Origin: Aequorivita iocasae
Lineage (GTDB): Bacteria; Bacteroidota; Bacteroidia; Flavobacteriales; Flavobacteriaceae
Assembly: GCF_016757735.1 (NCBI RefSeq)
Contig: NZ_CP068439.1
Coordinates: 558,001 to 622,000 of the forward strand
Length of the DNA: 64,000 nucleotides
Direction: 5' to 3'
In this document: in pieces, positions 53,557 through 61,369 of the stretch
Position numbering within the stretch: the first letter of the stretch is position 1
Layout: every line of letters starts with the position of its first letter
Notes under the pieces: generated by a model
What the model was told of the DNA's origin: nothing
The model's input: only the letters and a program-made list of their open reading frames with translations
The model's database searches: none
Position numbers and translations under genes: made by a program

Positions 53557-54576
53557 TTAAATATTTCTGATTTTCTTTTCCCACTTCCACGCGGATTCAA
53601 GAGCGTCTTCCATCGTTTTTTCAGCTTTCCATCCCAATACTTTATTTGCCTTTTGGGTATCTGCATAAACAGCTATAACGTCTCCCGGTCTTCGATCCAC
53701 AATTTTATAATTCAGTTTTTCGCCCGTTGTTGTTTCAAAAGAATTTACAACTTCCAAAACTGAGCTTCCTCTGCCCGTTCCAAGATTGAAAACCTCAAAC
53801 TGGGTTTCATTTTTTTTAGAAAGTAATCGTTGTAACGCTATAACGTGCGCTTTAGCCAAATCCACAACATGAATATAGTCGCGTACACAACTGCCATCTT
53901 CTGTAGGGTAATCATCTCCAAATACAGAAAGTTGTTCCCGAACCCCAGCCGCCGTTTGGGTTATAAACGGCACTAAATTCTGCGGCACTCCCGCCGGAAG
54001 CTCTCCGATTTCTGCCGTTTCGTGCGCCCCAATAGGATTAAAATACCGCAACGCAATCGATTTTAAAGCCGAAATACAACACGTATCCTTCAGTATTTCT
54101 TCACTTATTTGTTTTGTATTTCCATAAGGTGAAGTAGCAGGCTTAACCGGCGCATTTTCTGTAATAGGAAGGGAATCCGGCTCGCCGTAAACGGTGCACG
54201 ACGAACTAAAAATAAAATTCTCAATTCCGTAAGCATTGCATTCTTGAAGTAGATAAATAAGCGTATTCAGATTGTTTTCGTAATAAAGCAATGGGTTTTG
54301 AACGCTTTCGCCCACAGCTTTGCTAGCGGCAAAATGGATAATTCCTTCAATATCTTGATTTTTTTTGAAATAATCTGCAACATCGGCTTTTAAGCGAAGA
54401 TCGAGCCGTTCAAAAGTTGGGGCTGTTTTAGTAATATTTGTAATTCCTTCCAAAACATCTAAAGATGAGTTTGAGAGATTATCGATAATTAAAACCTGAT
54501 AACCTGAATTTTGAAGTTCAACAACGGTGTGGGACCCTATATAGCCCAAACCGCCAGTAACGAGTATTTTTTTCAT
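53557..54576 (-). CDS. galE: UDP-glucose 4-epimerase
   Basis: A 339-aa SDR enzyme interconverting UDP-glucose and UDP-galactose. VTGGLGYIGSHTVVEL binds NAD, FSSSCTVYGEP and SPYGNTKQ hold the Tyr-x-x-x-Lys dyad, and YADTQKANKVLGWKAE is the usual C-terminal motif. Its start overlaps the stop of the upstream aminotransferase by one base (TAATG), so the two are coupled. Confidence 0.94.
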   Translation of the reverse strand: MKKILVTGGLGYIGSHTVVELQNSGYQVLIIDNLSNSSLDVLEGITNITKTAPTFERLDLRLKADVADYFKKNQDIEGIIHFAASKAVGESVQNPLLYYENNLNTLIYLLQECNAYGIENFIFSSSCTVYGEPDSLPITENAPVKPATSPYGNTKQISEEILKDTCCISALKSIALRYFNPIGAHETAEIGELPAGVPQNLVPFITQTAAGVREQLSVFGDDYPTEDGSCVRDYIHVVDLAKAHVIALQRLLSKKNETQFEVFNLGTGRGSSVLEVVNSFETTTGEKLNYKIVDRRPGDVIAVYADTQKANKVLGWKAEKTMEDALESAWKWEKKIRNI

Positions 54577-55733
54577 TATTTGGTAACGAAATTTATAACA
54601 GTTTCTGTAATATACTTAATTTGATCATCATCAAGTTCAGTGTGCATAGGCAGTGAAATTACTTCTTTTACCAATTGATTGGTAACTACAAAATCTTCTT
54701 CTTTATAGCGCTCATCTTTATAAGCCTTCTGAAGATGCAGCGGAATGGGGTAATATACCCCGCACGGAATTCCTTTCTCGTTTAAATGGTTAACCAACGC
54801 ATCTCGATCTGTATTTAATATTTTTAAAGTGTATTGGTGAAAAACATGACAATCGCATACATCGCAGATGGTTTGAGTGTTGTCACAAAAACCGGTGGGT
54901 GTAATAATATTTTCAATTCCAGCTAAAGCTTCACTATATTTTCTTGCTGCATTTCTACGTGCTGCATTATATTCGTCCAAATGTGGCAATTTTGCACGAA
55001 GCACAGCCGCTTGGATGGAATCCAATCTACTGTTAACACCAACCACATCGTGATGGTAACGCACGTACATACCATGGTTTACAATTCCTCTAATTATGTG
55101 GGCCAAATCATCATCATTTGTAAAAATAGCACCGCCATCTCCATAACATCCCAGATTTTTTGATGGAAAGAATGACGTGGAAGCCACGTGCCCAATGGTT
55201 CCAGTTTTTTGTTTAGTACCATCTTTTGAAGTGTAATCGGCGCCAATACCTTGTGCGTTGTCCTCAATTACATACAGGTCGTGCTCTTTGGCAATGGCCA
55301 TAATTTCGTCCATATTCGCCGCAAGGCCAAAAAGATGGACTGGTACTATCGCTCTGGTTTTTGGTGTGATTGCTTTTTTTATGGCTTCTATATCTATATT
55401 GAAATTTATGGGATCCACATCTACCAAAACAGGTGATAATTGCAAAAGCGCTATCACTTCTACGGTTGCTGCAAATGTGAAATCGGCCGTAATTACCTCA
55501 TCACCGGGTTTTAGGCCAAGTCCCATCATTGCAATTTGCAAAGCATCTGTTCCGTTCGCGCAGGGAATTACGTGCTTTACACCTAAATAATCCTCAAGTT
55601 CCTTTTGAAATTCGTGGACTTCGGGACCGTTTACAAATGCAGTGGTTTCTATTACATTCATTATGGAGCTGTCCACGCGCTCTTTTATATTTTCATATTG
55701 ACCTTTTAAGTCAACCATTTGTATTTTCTTCAT
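54576..55733 (-). CDS. DegT/DnrJ/EryC1/StrS sugar aminotransferase
   Basis: A 385-aa PLP enzyme that transaminates a keto nucleotide sugar. GTDALQIAMMGLGLKPGDEVI, DNAQGIGA, SFFPSKNLGCYGDGGAIFTN (PLP Lys) and a Cys-rich insert (CDNTQTICDVCDCHVFHQYT) are present. Substrate is not visible; with galE and waaA close by, a role in surface polysaccharide or lipopolysaccharide is inferred. It is coupled to galE and divergent from waaA. Confidence 0.9.
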   Translation of the reverse strand: MKKIQMVDLKGQYENIKERVDSSIMNVIETTAFVNGPEVHEFQKELEDYLGVKHVIPCANGTDALQIAMMGLGLKPGDEVITADFTFAATVEVIALLQLSPVLVDVDPINFNIDIEAIKKAITPKTRAIVPVHLFGLAANMDEIMAIAKEHDLYVIEDNAQGIGADYTSKDGTKQKTGTIGHVASTSFFPSKNLGCYGDGGAIFTNDDDLAHIIRGIVNHGMYVRYHHDVVGVNSRLDSIQAAVLRAKLPHLDEYNAARRNAARKYSEALAGIENIITPTGFCDNTQTICDVCDCHVFHQYTLKILNTDRDALVNHLNEKGIPCGVYYPIPLHLQKAYKDERYKEEDFVVTNQLVKEVISLPMHTELDDDQIKYITETVINFVTK

Positions 55734-55833
55734 GCTGCTGAAATAATATTGAATTCGGTAAAATTACGAAAATGATATTTGTTAAGAGTTAAGTTATAAG
55801 ATTAGGTTTTGGTATTTGGTACTTGAAATTTGG

Positions 55834-55841
55834 TATTTTTG
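55834..55841 (+). promoter_or_regulatory. -7 box of waaA
   Basis: TATTTTTG (TAnnTTTG) ends 6 nt before the ATG at 55848; a TTG 22 bp upstream (55809-55811) may be the -33. The predicted leader is 0-3 nt. Confidence 0.5.
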
Positions 55842-55847
55842 TTCGGT

Positions 55848-57083
55848 ATGCACACCATCTACAATTTACTGATTCTCATTGCCTCTTTTCTTTTAAAGAT
55901 TGTAGCGCTTTTCAGCAAAAAAATGAAACTTTTTGTAAACGGCAGGAGAAGTGTATATGAAACACTTCAGCAAAAAATCTCCGCTACCGACAAAACCATT
56001 TGGTTTCACTGCGCTTCTTTAGGAGAGTTTGAACAGGGGGTGCCCATAATGGAAGCAATAAAAAAATTAAAACCCGACCATAAAATTGTGGTGAGTTTTT
56101 TTTCGCCTTCGGGATATGAAATAAAGAAAAACACACCTTTGGCAGATGCAGTGGTGTATCTTCCAATGGATACGCCGGCCAATGCAAAAAAGTTTATTTC
56201 TGCGGTTCATCCATCGCTTACCTTTTTTGTGAAATATGAGTTTTGGCCCAATTATCTTTTTGAGCTTCAGAAAAAGAACATTCCCACCTTGTTGGTTTCG
56301 GGTGTTTTCAGGGAAAGCCAAATCTTTTTTAAACCTTACGGCGGCTTTATGCGAAAGGTATTAGCTACTTTTGATCACTTTTTTCTGCAGGACAAAAATT
56401 CTGAAACGCTTTTAAAAAATATTGGTTTTACCAACACTCGTGTAAGTGGCGACACACGTTTTGACAGGGTTTCGCACCAAATTGAAATGGACAACACCCT
56501 AAAATTTGCAGAAGATTTCAAAGGAAATTCGCTCTGTGTTGTCTGCGGAAGCACCTGGCCCGAAGATGAAGCCGTACTTCTGCATTATATAAATTCCGCT
56601 CCCGAAAACGTAAAATTCATCATTGCTCCCCATAAAATAGAAGCAGATAAAATCGAGGATTTCACTAAAAGGATTGTAAAAAAAACAGTGCTTCATTCAA
56701 AAATAGACGATGTAAATATATCAGATTATTCTGTTTTGATAATTGACTGTATCGGCTTGTTGAGCAAATTATACAGCTATGCAGACATAGCGTATGTAGG
56801 CGGGGCGATGGGCAAAACGGGACTTCATAATATTTTGGAACCTGCTACATTTGGGGTGCCCATAGTTATAGGAAAGAATTTTGAAGCATTCCCAGAGGCG
56901 AAAAGACTTCGGGGTTTAGCGGGTTTGTTTTCAATTTCAAACGCTTCGGAATGCACTGAAATTCTTAACAAATTAATTCTAAATGATTCATTTCGAAATA
57001 AAACAGGGTTGATTGCTGGGCATTTTGTCAATAAAAATACAGGCGCAACCAAAAAAATAATTGATTACCTTAAGACAGATTGA
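55848..57083 (+). CDS. waaA: 3-Deoxy-D-manno-octulosonic acid (Kdo) transferase
   Basis: A 411-aa membrane-anchored glycosyltransferase that adds Kdo to lipid A. An N-terminal hydrophobic span is followed by WFHCASLGEFEQGVPIMEAI, VVSFFSPSGYE and FVKYEFWPNY in the first half. The second half has VCGSTWPEDEAVLLH, YVGGAMGKTGLHNILEPATFG and an Asn/Arg-rich end. The ATG at 55848 is chosen over an upstream one because a promoter box lies between them. Confidence 0.93.
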   Translation: MHTIYNLLILIASFLLKIVALFSKKMKLFVNGRRSVYETLQQKISATDKTIWFHCASLGEFEQGVPIMEAIKKLKPDHKIVVSFFSPSGYEIKKNTPLADAVVYLPMDTPANAKKFISAVHPSLTFFVKYEFWPNYLFELQKKNIPTLLVSGVFRESQIFFKPYGGFMRKVLATFDHFFLQDKNSETLLKNIGFTNTRVSGDTRFDRVSHQIEMDNTLKFAEDFKGNSLCVVCGSTWPEDEAVLLHYINSAPENVKFIIAPHKIEADKIEDFTKRIVKKTVLHSKIDDVNISDYSVLIIDCIGLLSKLYSYADIAYVGGAMGKTGLHNILEPATFGVPIVIGKNFEAFPEAKRLRGLAGLFSISNASECTEILNKLILNDSFRNKTGLIAGHFVNKNTGATKKIIDYLKTD

Positions 57084-57202
57084 AAACACCCAAAACTGAT
57101 ATTTTTAAGAAAATCAATTCATTCTTAAAATACATTTTACTTAATTAATACTATTTTCACAATTTTTAGCATATAATTATACATTTCAAGAATTTTAAAA
57201 GC

Positions 57203-57210
57203 TAGATTTG
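57203..57210 (+). promoter_or_regulatory. -7 box of the first SCRE lipoprotein gene
   Basis: TAGATTTG, an exact TAnnTTTG, 26 nt before the ATG at 57237. Confidence 0.5.
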
Positions 57211-57236
57211 TTTTAACATTTAAAAACAATCTAATT

Positions 57237-57458
57237 ATGAGAAAACTGTTTATTGCATTCGCAATAGTTTCATTAGCCTTTGGTTCATGCCGTGAGCAAA
57301 AGACTGAAACCAAGGAAGTAATTCGAGAGGTAGAAGTTGAAGTAGAGCCAGAAACCCCAGAAAATGAGGGAATTCTTGAAAGGACTGCAAAAAAGGTGGA
57401 TAAAGAGGTAAATGATGAAATTGACAAGAAAATCGAGGACATCGGTAATGATGATTAA
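57237..57458 (+). CDS. Small acidic lipoprotein, SCRE family (1)
   Basis: A 73-aa protein with signal MRKLFIAFAIVSLAFGSC and the sequence SCREQK at the lipidation cysteine. The mature part is acidic, with EVEVEVEPETPENEG and DEIDKKIEDIGNDD. It is the first of three tandem genes that share the 'SCRE-x-K' lipobox; a fourth is at 61050. No function is known to me. Confidence 0.75.
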   Translation: MRKLFIAFAIVSLAFGSCREQKTETKEVIREVEVEVEPETPENEGILERTAKKVDKEVNDEIDKKIEDIGNDD

Positions 57459-57481
57459 ATCGGATTCTAAAACTCAATATT

Positions 57482-57733
57482 ATGAAAAAACTAATTTTAA
57501 GTTTCGCTCTGGTAGTTGCCTTTGGAACAAGTTTTATTTCTTGTCGTGAAAATAAAAAAGCCGACGATGTTGAAGATGTAGTTGATGATGTTAATGATGC
57601 TATGGAAGATGCTGAAGATGAAGTTAAAGATATAACAGATGATGATGCTACAGATCCCGTAGAAAATACTATTCAAGAAGGTGTAAACGAAATTCAAGAA
57701 AATACCGGTACCGGCGGAACAGATGATATTTAA
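57482..57733 (+). CDS. Small acidic lipoprotein, SCRE family (2)
   Basis: An 83-aa protein with a lipoprotein signal ending TSFISC, then RENKK. The mature part is nearly all Asp, Glu, Val and Asn (DDVEDVVDDVNDAMEDAED), so it is strongly negative and helical or disordered. It follows the previous paralog by 23 bp. Probably a periplasmic-facing, lipid-anchored protein. Confidence 0.75.
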   Translation: MKKLILSFALVVAFGTSFISCRENKKADDVEDVVDDVNDAMEDAEDEVKDITDDDATDPVENTIQEGVNEIQENTGTGGTDDI

Positions 57734-57778
57734 ACAAAATCTTTAATACAACCTAATTAACTTTTAAAATCAACAATT

Positions 57779-58030
57779 ATGAAAAAAGTAGCATTATTTA
57801 TTTTAAGTGCAGCATTTATTTCTGCAAGCTTTACTTCTTGTCGTGAAAACAAAGAAGAAGTAACTGAAAAAGAAGCAATCATCCAAGAAATGCAGGATGA
57901 AGGCGCCGATGTGAAAATCAAAGAAGACGGCGGGGACACTAAGATTAAAATGGAAACCGACGAGAAAGAAGTAAAAATTAAAAAAGATGAAGATGGGGAT
58001 ACTAAAATAAAAATTGACGAAAATAATTAA
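57779..58030 (+). CDS. Small charged lipoprotein, SCRE family (3)
   Basis: An 83-aa protein, signal ending ASFTSC then RENKEE. The mature half holds three imperfect repeats of the form DVKIKEDGGDTKIKMETDEK, KEVKIKKDEDGDTKIKIDEN, suggesting beta-strands with an alternating Lys/Asp pattern. It is the last gene before the terminator shared with the S24 repressor. Confidence 0.75.
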   Translation: MKKVALFILSAAFISASFTSCRENKEEVTEKEAIIQEMQDEGADVKIKEDGGDTKIKMETDEKEVKIKKDEDGDTKIKIDENN

Positions 58031-58047
58031 CCCCCAGCTTTAACTAT

Positions 58048-58078
58048 AAAAAAACCGACTGTTTCAGTCGGTTTTTTT
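58048..58078. terminator. Shared terminator between lipoprotein (3) and the S24 repressor
   Basis: AAAACCGACTG/CAGTCGGTTTT stem (loop TTT), with seven A/T at each end, so active both ways. The repressor's stop codon (58066-58064) lies at the hairpin tip, in the loop and the first two bases of one arm. Confidence 0.9.
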
Positions 58079-58846
58079 ATTTACAGTATCTCTCATTTGA
58101 GTTTTAAGCTCTTCCATAGATTGTTGTAGCTGACGGAGCAAATTACTCTCGGAGGGTTCATCAACCCCAAACGTTAATTTGCTGTTGACCATCCAAAGCT
58201 CTTGAATATCTTTAACTTTTACATTTATTGGCAAATATTCCGTATTCAACGAAATGAGCCGAATACGCTGTGGGTTATTAGGAATTTTCTGAAGTTTTTT
58301 CACTAAAACTGAATCCCTGAGCACAACAATATAAATCTTACTATCCGTCGCCTCGTTAATACTTGGTACGGCACGGCCCAACACCCATTCATTCGGTTTA
58401 ATGTTTGGCAGCATACTGTCCCCTTCTACTTGAAAGCCGCGATATGACGCATTCCTATATTCTGGCAAAGGAATATTAAAAGCTGGTAAGGTTTGGTACC
58501 AACCCGTGTCATGAATATTGTTTGGATAACCGGCCGCAGCTTTCTGGTTTACCAGAAGAATACTGTCATTACCGGTGGTGTCTACAGTTAAAACCTTAGG
58601 ACTTACATCACCTCGCGAAGTATTTATATGCTTTTCAAAACTTTTGCCATAAATCCATAAGGGATTGATATTGAATTGGGCCATAAGCTCCATAATAACT
58701 TTTCCCGTTATTTTAGTCTTACCCCTTTCAATATCAGCTGTAGTTGCACCAATATCTAAAATTTCAGCAAAGGATTGCTGAGTATAATTGAGTTCTTCAC
58801 GCAACTTTTTAAAACGTTGCGCTTCAATGGGTAGCTGTGTTTTCAT
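58064..58846 (-). CDS. XRE-S24 self-cleaving repressor (LexA/CI-like)
   Basis: A 260-aa repressor. An XRE helix-turn-helix lies at ~9-65 (LREELNYTQQSFAEILDIG). A peptidase S24 domain follows at ~95-225. It has the Ala-Gly cleavage site at 105-106 (QKAAAGYPNN), catalytic Ser144 in VEGDSMLPNI and catalytic Lys183 in DSVLVKKLQ. By homology, RecA-type filaments would trigger self-cleavage and derepression. I chose ATG at 58846 because it starts right after an ideal promoter and gives the usual N-terminus. It is divergent from the radical SAM repair genes, with four operator-like palindromes between them. Confidence 0.9.
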   Translation of the reverse strand: MKTQLPIEAQRFKKLREELNYTQQSFAEILDIGATTADIERGKTKITGKVIMELMAQFNINPLWIYGKSFEKHINTSRGDVSPKVLTVDTTGNDSILLVNQKAAAGYPNNIHDTGWYQTLPAFNIPLPEYRNASYRGFQVEGDSMLPNIKPNEWVLGRAVPSINEATDSKIYIVVLRDSVLVKKLQKIPNNPQRIRLISLNTEYLPINVKVKDIQELWMVNSKLTFGVDEPSESNLLRQLQQSMEELKTQMRDTVNKKTD

Positions 58847-58849
58847 ACC

Positions 58850-58879
58850 CAAATATATACTATTTTGGAAAATATCCAA
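58850..58879 (-). promoter_or_regulatory. Promoter of the S24 repressor (leaderless)
   Basis: Reverse strand: TTG (58879-58877), 19-bp spacer, TATATTTG (58857-58850), a perfect match to the Bacteroidetes consensus. The box ends 3 nt before the ATG, so the transcript would begin at the start codon. Confidence 0.7.
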
Positions 58880-58880
58880 A
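58864..58880. promoter_or_regulatory. Operator candidate O1
   Basis: TTTGGA-AAATA-TCCAAA, a perfect 6-5-6 inverted repeat. It sits between and over the -33 and -7 elements of the repressor promoter. Confidence 0.6.
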
Positions 58881-58886
58881 TAATTT

Positions 58887-58903
58887 TTTGGATTATATCC
58901 ATT
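58887..58903. promoter_or_regulatory. Operator candidate O2
   Basis: TTTGGA-TTATA-TCCATT, matching the TTTGGA-N5-TCCAAA pattern except the last two bases; 23 bp from O1. Confidence 0.55.
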
Positions 58904-58906
58904 AGG

Positions 58907-58923
58907 GTTGGAATATTTCCTTA
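58907..58923. promoter_or_regulatory. Operator candidate O3
   Basis: GTTGGA-ATATT-TCCTTA, core GGAATATTTCC palindromic; 20 bp from O2. It touches the -7 box of the radical SAM gene. Confidence 0.5.
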
Positions 58924-58929
58924 TTTTTG
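58922..58929 (+). promoter_or_regulatory. -7 box of the radical SAM repair gene
   Basis: TATTTTTG, an exact TAnnTTTG, 20 nt before the ATG at 58950 and covered by operators O3 and O4. Confidence 0.55.
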
Positions 58930-58942
58930 GCAATACTCCAAA
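58926..58942. promoter_or_regulatory. Operator candidate O4
   Basis: TTTGGC-AATAC-TCCAAA, one base off the perfect repeat; 19 bp from O3 and just upstream of the radical SAM start codon. Confidence 0.55.
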
Positions 58943-58949
58943 TTTTGCT

Positions 58950-60233
58950 ATGGATTTTAATCGAATAAAAGAAAAACTCAGCATTTTAGCCGATGCTGCA
59001 AAATATGATGTTTCCTGTTCTTCAAGTGGAAGTAAAAGAGAGAATAAAAACAACGGCCTAGGCAATAGCAGCGGAATGGGCATCTGCCATAGTTATACTG
59101 AAGATGGTAGATGTGTTTCGTTGTTAAAAATTCTGCTTACCAATCATTGCATTTTTGATTGTGCTTACTGCGTTACGCGAAAAAGCAATGATATAAAGCG
59201 TGCCGCTTTTAAAGTACAGGAAGTGGTAGACCTAACCATAAATTTTTACAGGCGTAATTACATTGAGGGTCTTTTTTTAAGCAGCGGAATTTTCAAAAAC
59301 GCAGATTACACAATGGAACGCTTGATAGCCGTGGCAAAAAAGTTGCGTGAGGAAGAAAATTTCAACGGATACATTCACCTAAAGTCCATTCCAGGTGCAA
59401 GCGATGAATTAATGCGGGAAGCTGGCCTATATGCAGATCGTCTTTCCGTAAATATTGAAATTCCCACAGAAAAAGGCTTGAAATTACTAGCACCGGACAA
59501 AAACAGAAAAGATTTTATAAAACCTATGGAAAAAGTTAAAAATGAAATTATTCAATATAAAAATGAAAAAAGCCTCTTAAAAAAAGTTCCGCTCTATGCC
59601 CCAGCAGGACAAAGCACACAAATGATTGTGGGTGCCAGTGGTGAAAGCGACGCAGAAATCATGTACACTTCGGCATATTTTTATAAATCATTTAATCTAA
59701 AAAGGGTTTATTATTCAGGTTATGTTCCCATTAGTCACGATAATCGACTACCCGCCATTGGCACACCCGTTCCTTTTATACGTGAAAATAGACTCTACCA
59801 AACAGATTGGCTCCTTCGGTTTTATGGTTTTGATGTTCGCGAATTGCTGAATGCGGAGCATCCTAATTTAGAATCAGATATTGATCCCAAATTAAGCTGG
59901 GCCCTCCGCAATCTAGACCAATTTCCTGTAGATATAAATAAGGCAGATATGCAAATGCTACTTCGAGTGCCGGGTTTGGGAGTTAAGTCAGTTCATAAAA
60001 TTATAGCTGCACGCAAGTATCGAAAACTTAACTGGGAAAATCTTAAATTAATTGGCGCTTCCTTGAATAGGGCAAAATATTTTATAACCTGTGATTCCAG
60101 AATTTTTGAAGGAAAAGATAGGACTGCCTCACAATTAAAAGGATTGATAATGAATGGCTCTGAAAGCAAATTCAGAAAAGAGTTAAATACCCAGCTAAAT
60201 CTGTTTGAAAATCCAAGTTTTCAGTCTGCATGA
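58950..60233 (+). CDS. Radical SAM DNA modification/repair protein (TIGR03916-like)
   Basis: A 427-aa protein. The radical SAM cluster motif C-x3-C-x2-C is in NHCIFDCAYC near residues 67-74, with a core rich in HLKSIPGAS- and FLSSGIF-type strands. A C-terminal helix-hairpin-helix pair (~325-357; VPGLGVKSVHKIIAARKYRK) should contact DNA. The start region KLSILADAAKYDVSCSSSG is typical of the uracil-DNA-glycosylase-linked radical SAM family (name from memory). Its chemistry is unproven. I chose ATG at 58950, behind a promoter box. It overlaps the next gene by ATGA. Confidence 0.85.
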   Translation: MDFNRIKEKLSILADAAKYDVSCSSSGSKRENKNNGLGNSSGMGICHSYTEDGRCVSLLKILLTNHCIFDCAYCVTRKSNDIKRAAFKVQEVVDLTINFYRRNYIEGLFLSSGIFKNADYTMERLIAVAKKLREEENFNGYIHLKSIPGASDELMREAGLYADRLSVNIEIPTEKGLKLLAPDKNRKDFIKPMEKVKNEIIQYKNEKSLLKKVPLYAPAGQSTQMIVGASGESDAEIMYTSAYFYKSFNLKRVYYSGYVPISHDNRLPAIGTPVPFIRENRLYQTDWLLRFYGFDVRELLNAEHPNLESDIDPKLSWALRNLDQFPVDINKADMQMLLRVPGLGVKSVHKIIAARKYRKLNWENLKLIGASLNRAKYFITCDSRIFEGKDRTASQLKGLIMNGSESKFRKELNTQLNLFENPSFQSA

Positions 60234-60997
60234 AATTCATTTTAATTTATGATGGAAGCTTCGAGGGGCTTCTTTCAGCCGTATTCTACTTTTATGAACA
60301 TAAATTGGACGATGCTTCAATTGTAAAAAAAGAAAACTCCCAACCTAGCTTTTTGTATATAGACAAGGAAATAATTACGGACTACGGAAAAGCAAAACGT
60401 GTTTGGAAGGGACTTTCAAAAAAAGTTTCGGTACGAGGGAGAGAAAAAATCTACAAAGCTTTCTTAAGTGAAATCCCAACAATTGAAAATGCTATATTAC
60501 ACTTTATAAAACGCACTTTTTCTTCTGAAGTATCTATTGAGAATGATTACAGTGACCCCATTATTCTTGAAATAGACAAAGTTTCAAAAAAGGTGGATCG
60601 CGAAAAACACAGGATGGATGCCTTCGTACGCTTTCGATTAACTAACGATGGAATTTATTTTGCGACCATTGAGCCAGATTTTAATGTTTTACCCTTAAAT
60701 ATGGAACATTTCAAAAAAAGATATGCGGATCAAAAATGGCTTATTTATGACCTGAAACGTAAATATGGTATTTTTTACAACCTCCAAAAGGCAGCATTAA
60801 TTGAGTTGGAAATTTCTGCTGAAGTAAACAGCACCACAAGGGCTCTTACATATTTTACGGTAGATGAAATGCATTTTCAAAAACTGTGGGGCATCTACTT
60901 TAAAAACAGTAATATACCAACCCGAAAGAATATGCGTTTGCATATAAAACATATTCCAAAAAGGTATTGGAAATATTTACCCGAAAAAAAGTTTTGA
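60230..60997 (+). CDS. DUF4130 DNA-metabolism protein (TIGR03915-like)
   Basis: A 255-aa protein that starts MKFILIYDGSFEGLLSAVFY, typical of the TIGR03915 partner of the radical SAM protein. The DUF4130 region (~85-250) has KKVDREKHRMDAFVRFRLTNDGIYFA, FKKRYADQKWLIYDLKRKYGIFYN and the C-terminal HIPKRYWKYLPEK. It is coupled to the radical SAM gene by an ATGA overlap, so both are likely made together. The pair is expected to act in DNA repair, biochemistry unknown. Confidence 0.85.
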   Translation: MKFILIYDGSFEGLLSAVFYFYEHKLDDASIVKKENSQPSFLYIDKEIITDYGKAKRVWKGLSKKVSVRGREKIYKAFLSEIPTIENAILHFIKRTFSSEVSIENDYSDPIILEIDKVSKKVDREKHRMDAFVRFRLTNDGIYFATIEPDFNVLPLNMEHFKKRYADQKWLIYDLKRKYGIFYNLQKAALIELEISAEVNSTTRALTYFTVDEMHFQKLWGIYFKNSNIPTRKNMRLHIKHIPKRYWKYLPEKKF

Positions 60998-61011
60998 ATT
61001 AATTTTTTAAT

Positions 61012-61019
61012 TACTTTTG
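61012..61019 (+). promoter_or_regulatory. -7 box of lipoprotein (4)
   Basis: TACTTTTG, an exact TAnnTTTG, 30 nt before the ATG at 61050. Confidence 0.45.
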
Positions 61020-61049
61020 CCCACTATTAATCACTAATCTATTTCAACA

Positions 61050-61289
61050 ATGAAAAAAGTATTTTTATCACTTGCCGCTCTTGCTTTAGTTGCTTCAGTT
61101 TACTCTTGCAGAGAAACCAAAGAAGAAAACATGGAAGAGTCTGCTGAAACTATGCAAACTGAAACCGAAGAAGCAATAGACAACGCTGCTGAAGCTACTG
61201 AAGATGCAATGGAAGATGCAGGAGATGCTGTAGAGAACGCTGCTCAGGAAACTGAAGAAGCTGTTGAAGACGCTACTGACGGTCAATAA
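61050..61289 (+). CDS. Small acidic lipoprotein, SCRE family (4)
   Basis: A 79-aa protein with signal MKKVFLSLAALALVASVYSC then RETKEE. The mature part is a Glu/Ala/Asp-rich heptad-like helix (AATEDAMEDAGDAVENAAQ). It belongs to the same family as the three genes at 57.2-58.0 kb but sits on the other side of the repair pair, with its own promoter box and a terminator. Confidence 0.75.
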   Translation: MKKVFLSLAALALVASVYSCRETKEENMEESAETMQTETEEAIDNAAEATEDAMEDAGDAVENAAQETEEAVEDATDGQ

Positions 61290-61310
61290 GCATTTTTTGC
61301 TAAAAAACCT

Positions 61311-61343
61311 AAAAGCCCTTTCAAATTGAAAGGGCTTTTTTTA
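61311..61343 (+). terminator. Terminator of lipoprotein (4)
   Basis: AAAAGCCCTTTCAA and TTGAAAGGGCTTTT form a 14-bp stem followed by T-rich sequence. Confidence 0.9.
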
Positions 61344-61369
61344 TTTTGTAACCTCAATTTTTTAAAGGT

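Noticed and set aside
57000-57236. CRISPR-like or phage-like origin for the lipoprotein cluster
   Set aside because: There are no spaced direct repeats, integrase or phage genes, and base use matches the neighbours.
58847-59083. Longer version of the S24 repressor starting at 59083
   Set aside because: The added 79 residues would run across the operators, the promoter and the start of the divergent gene; the family N-terminus begins at 58846.
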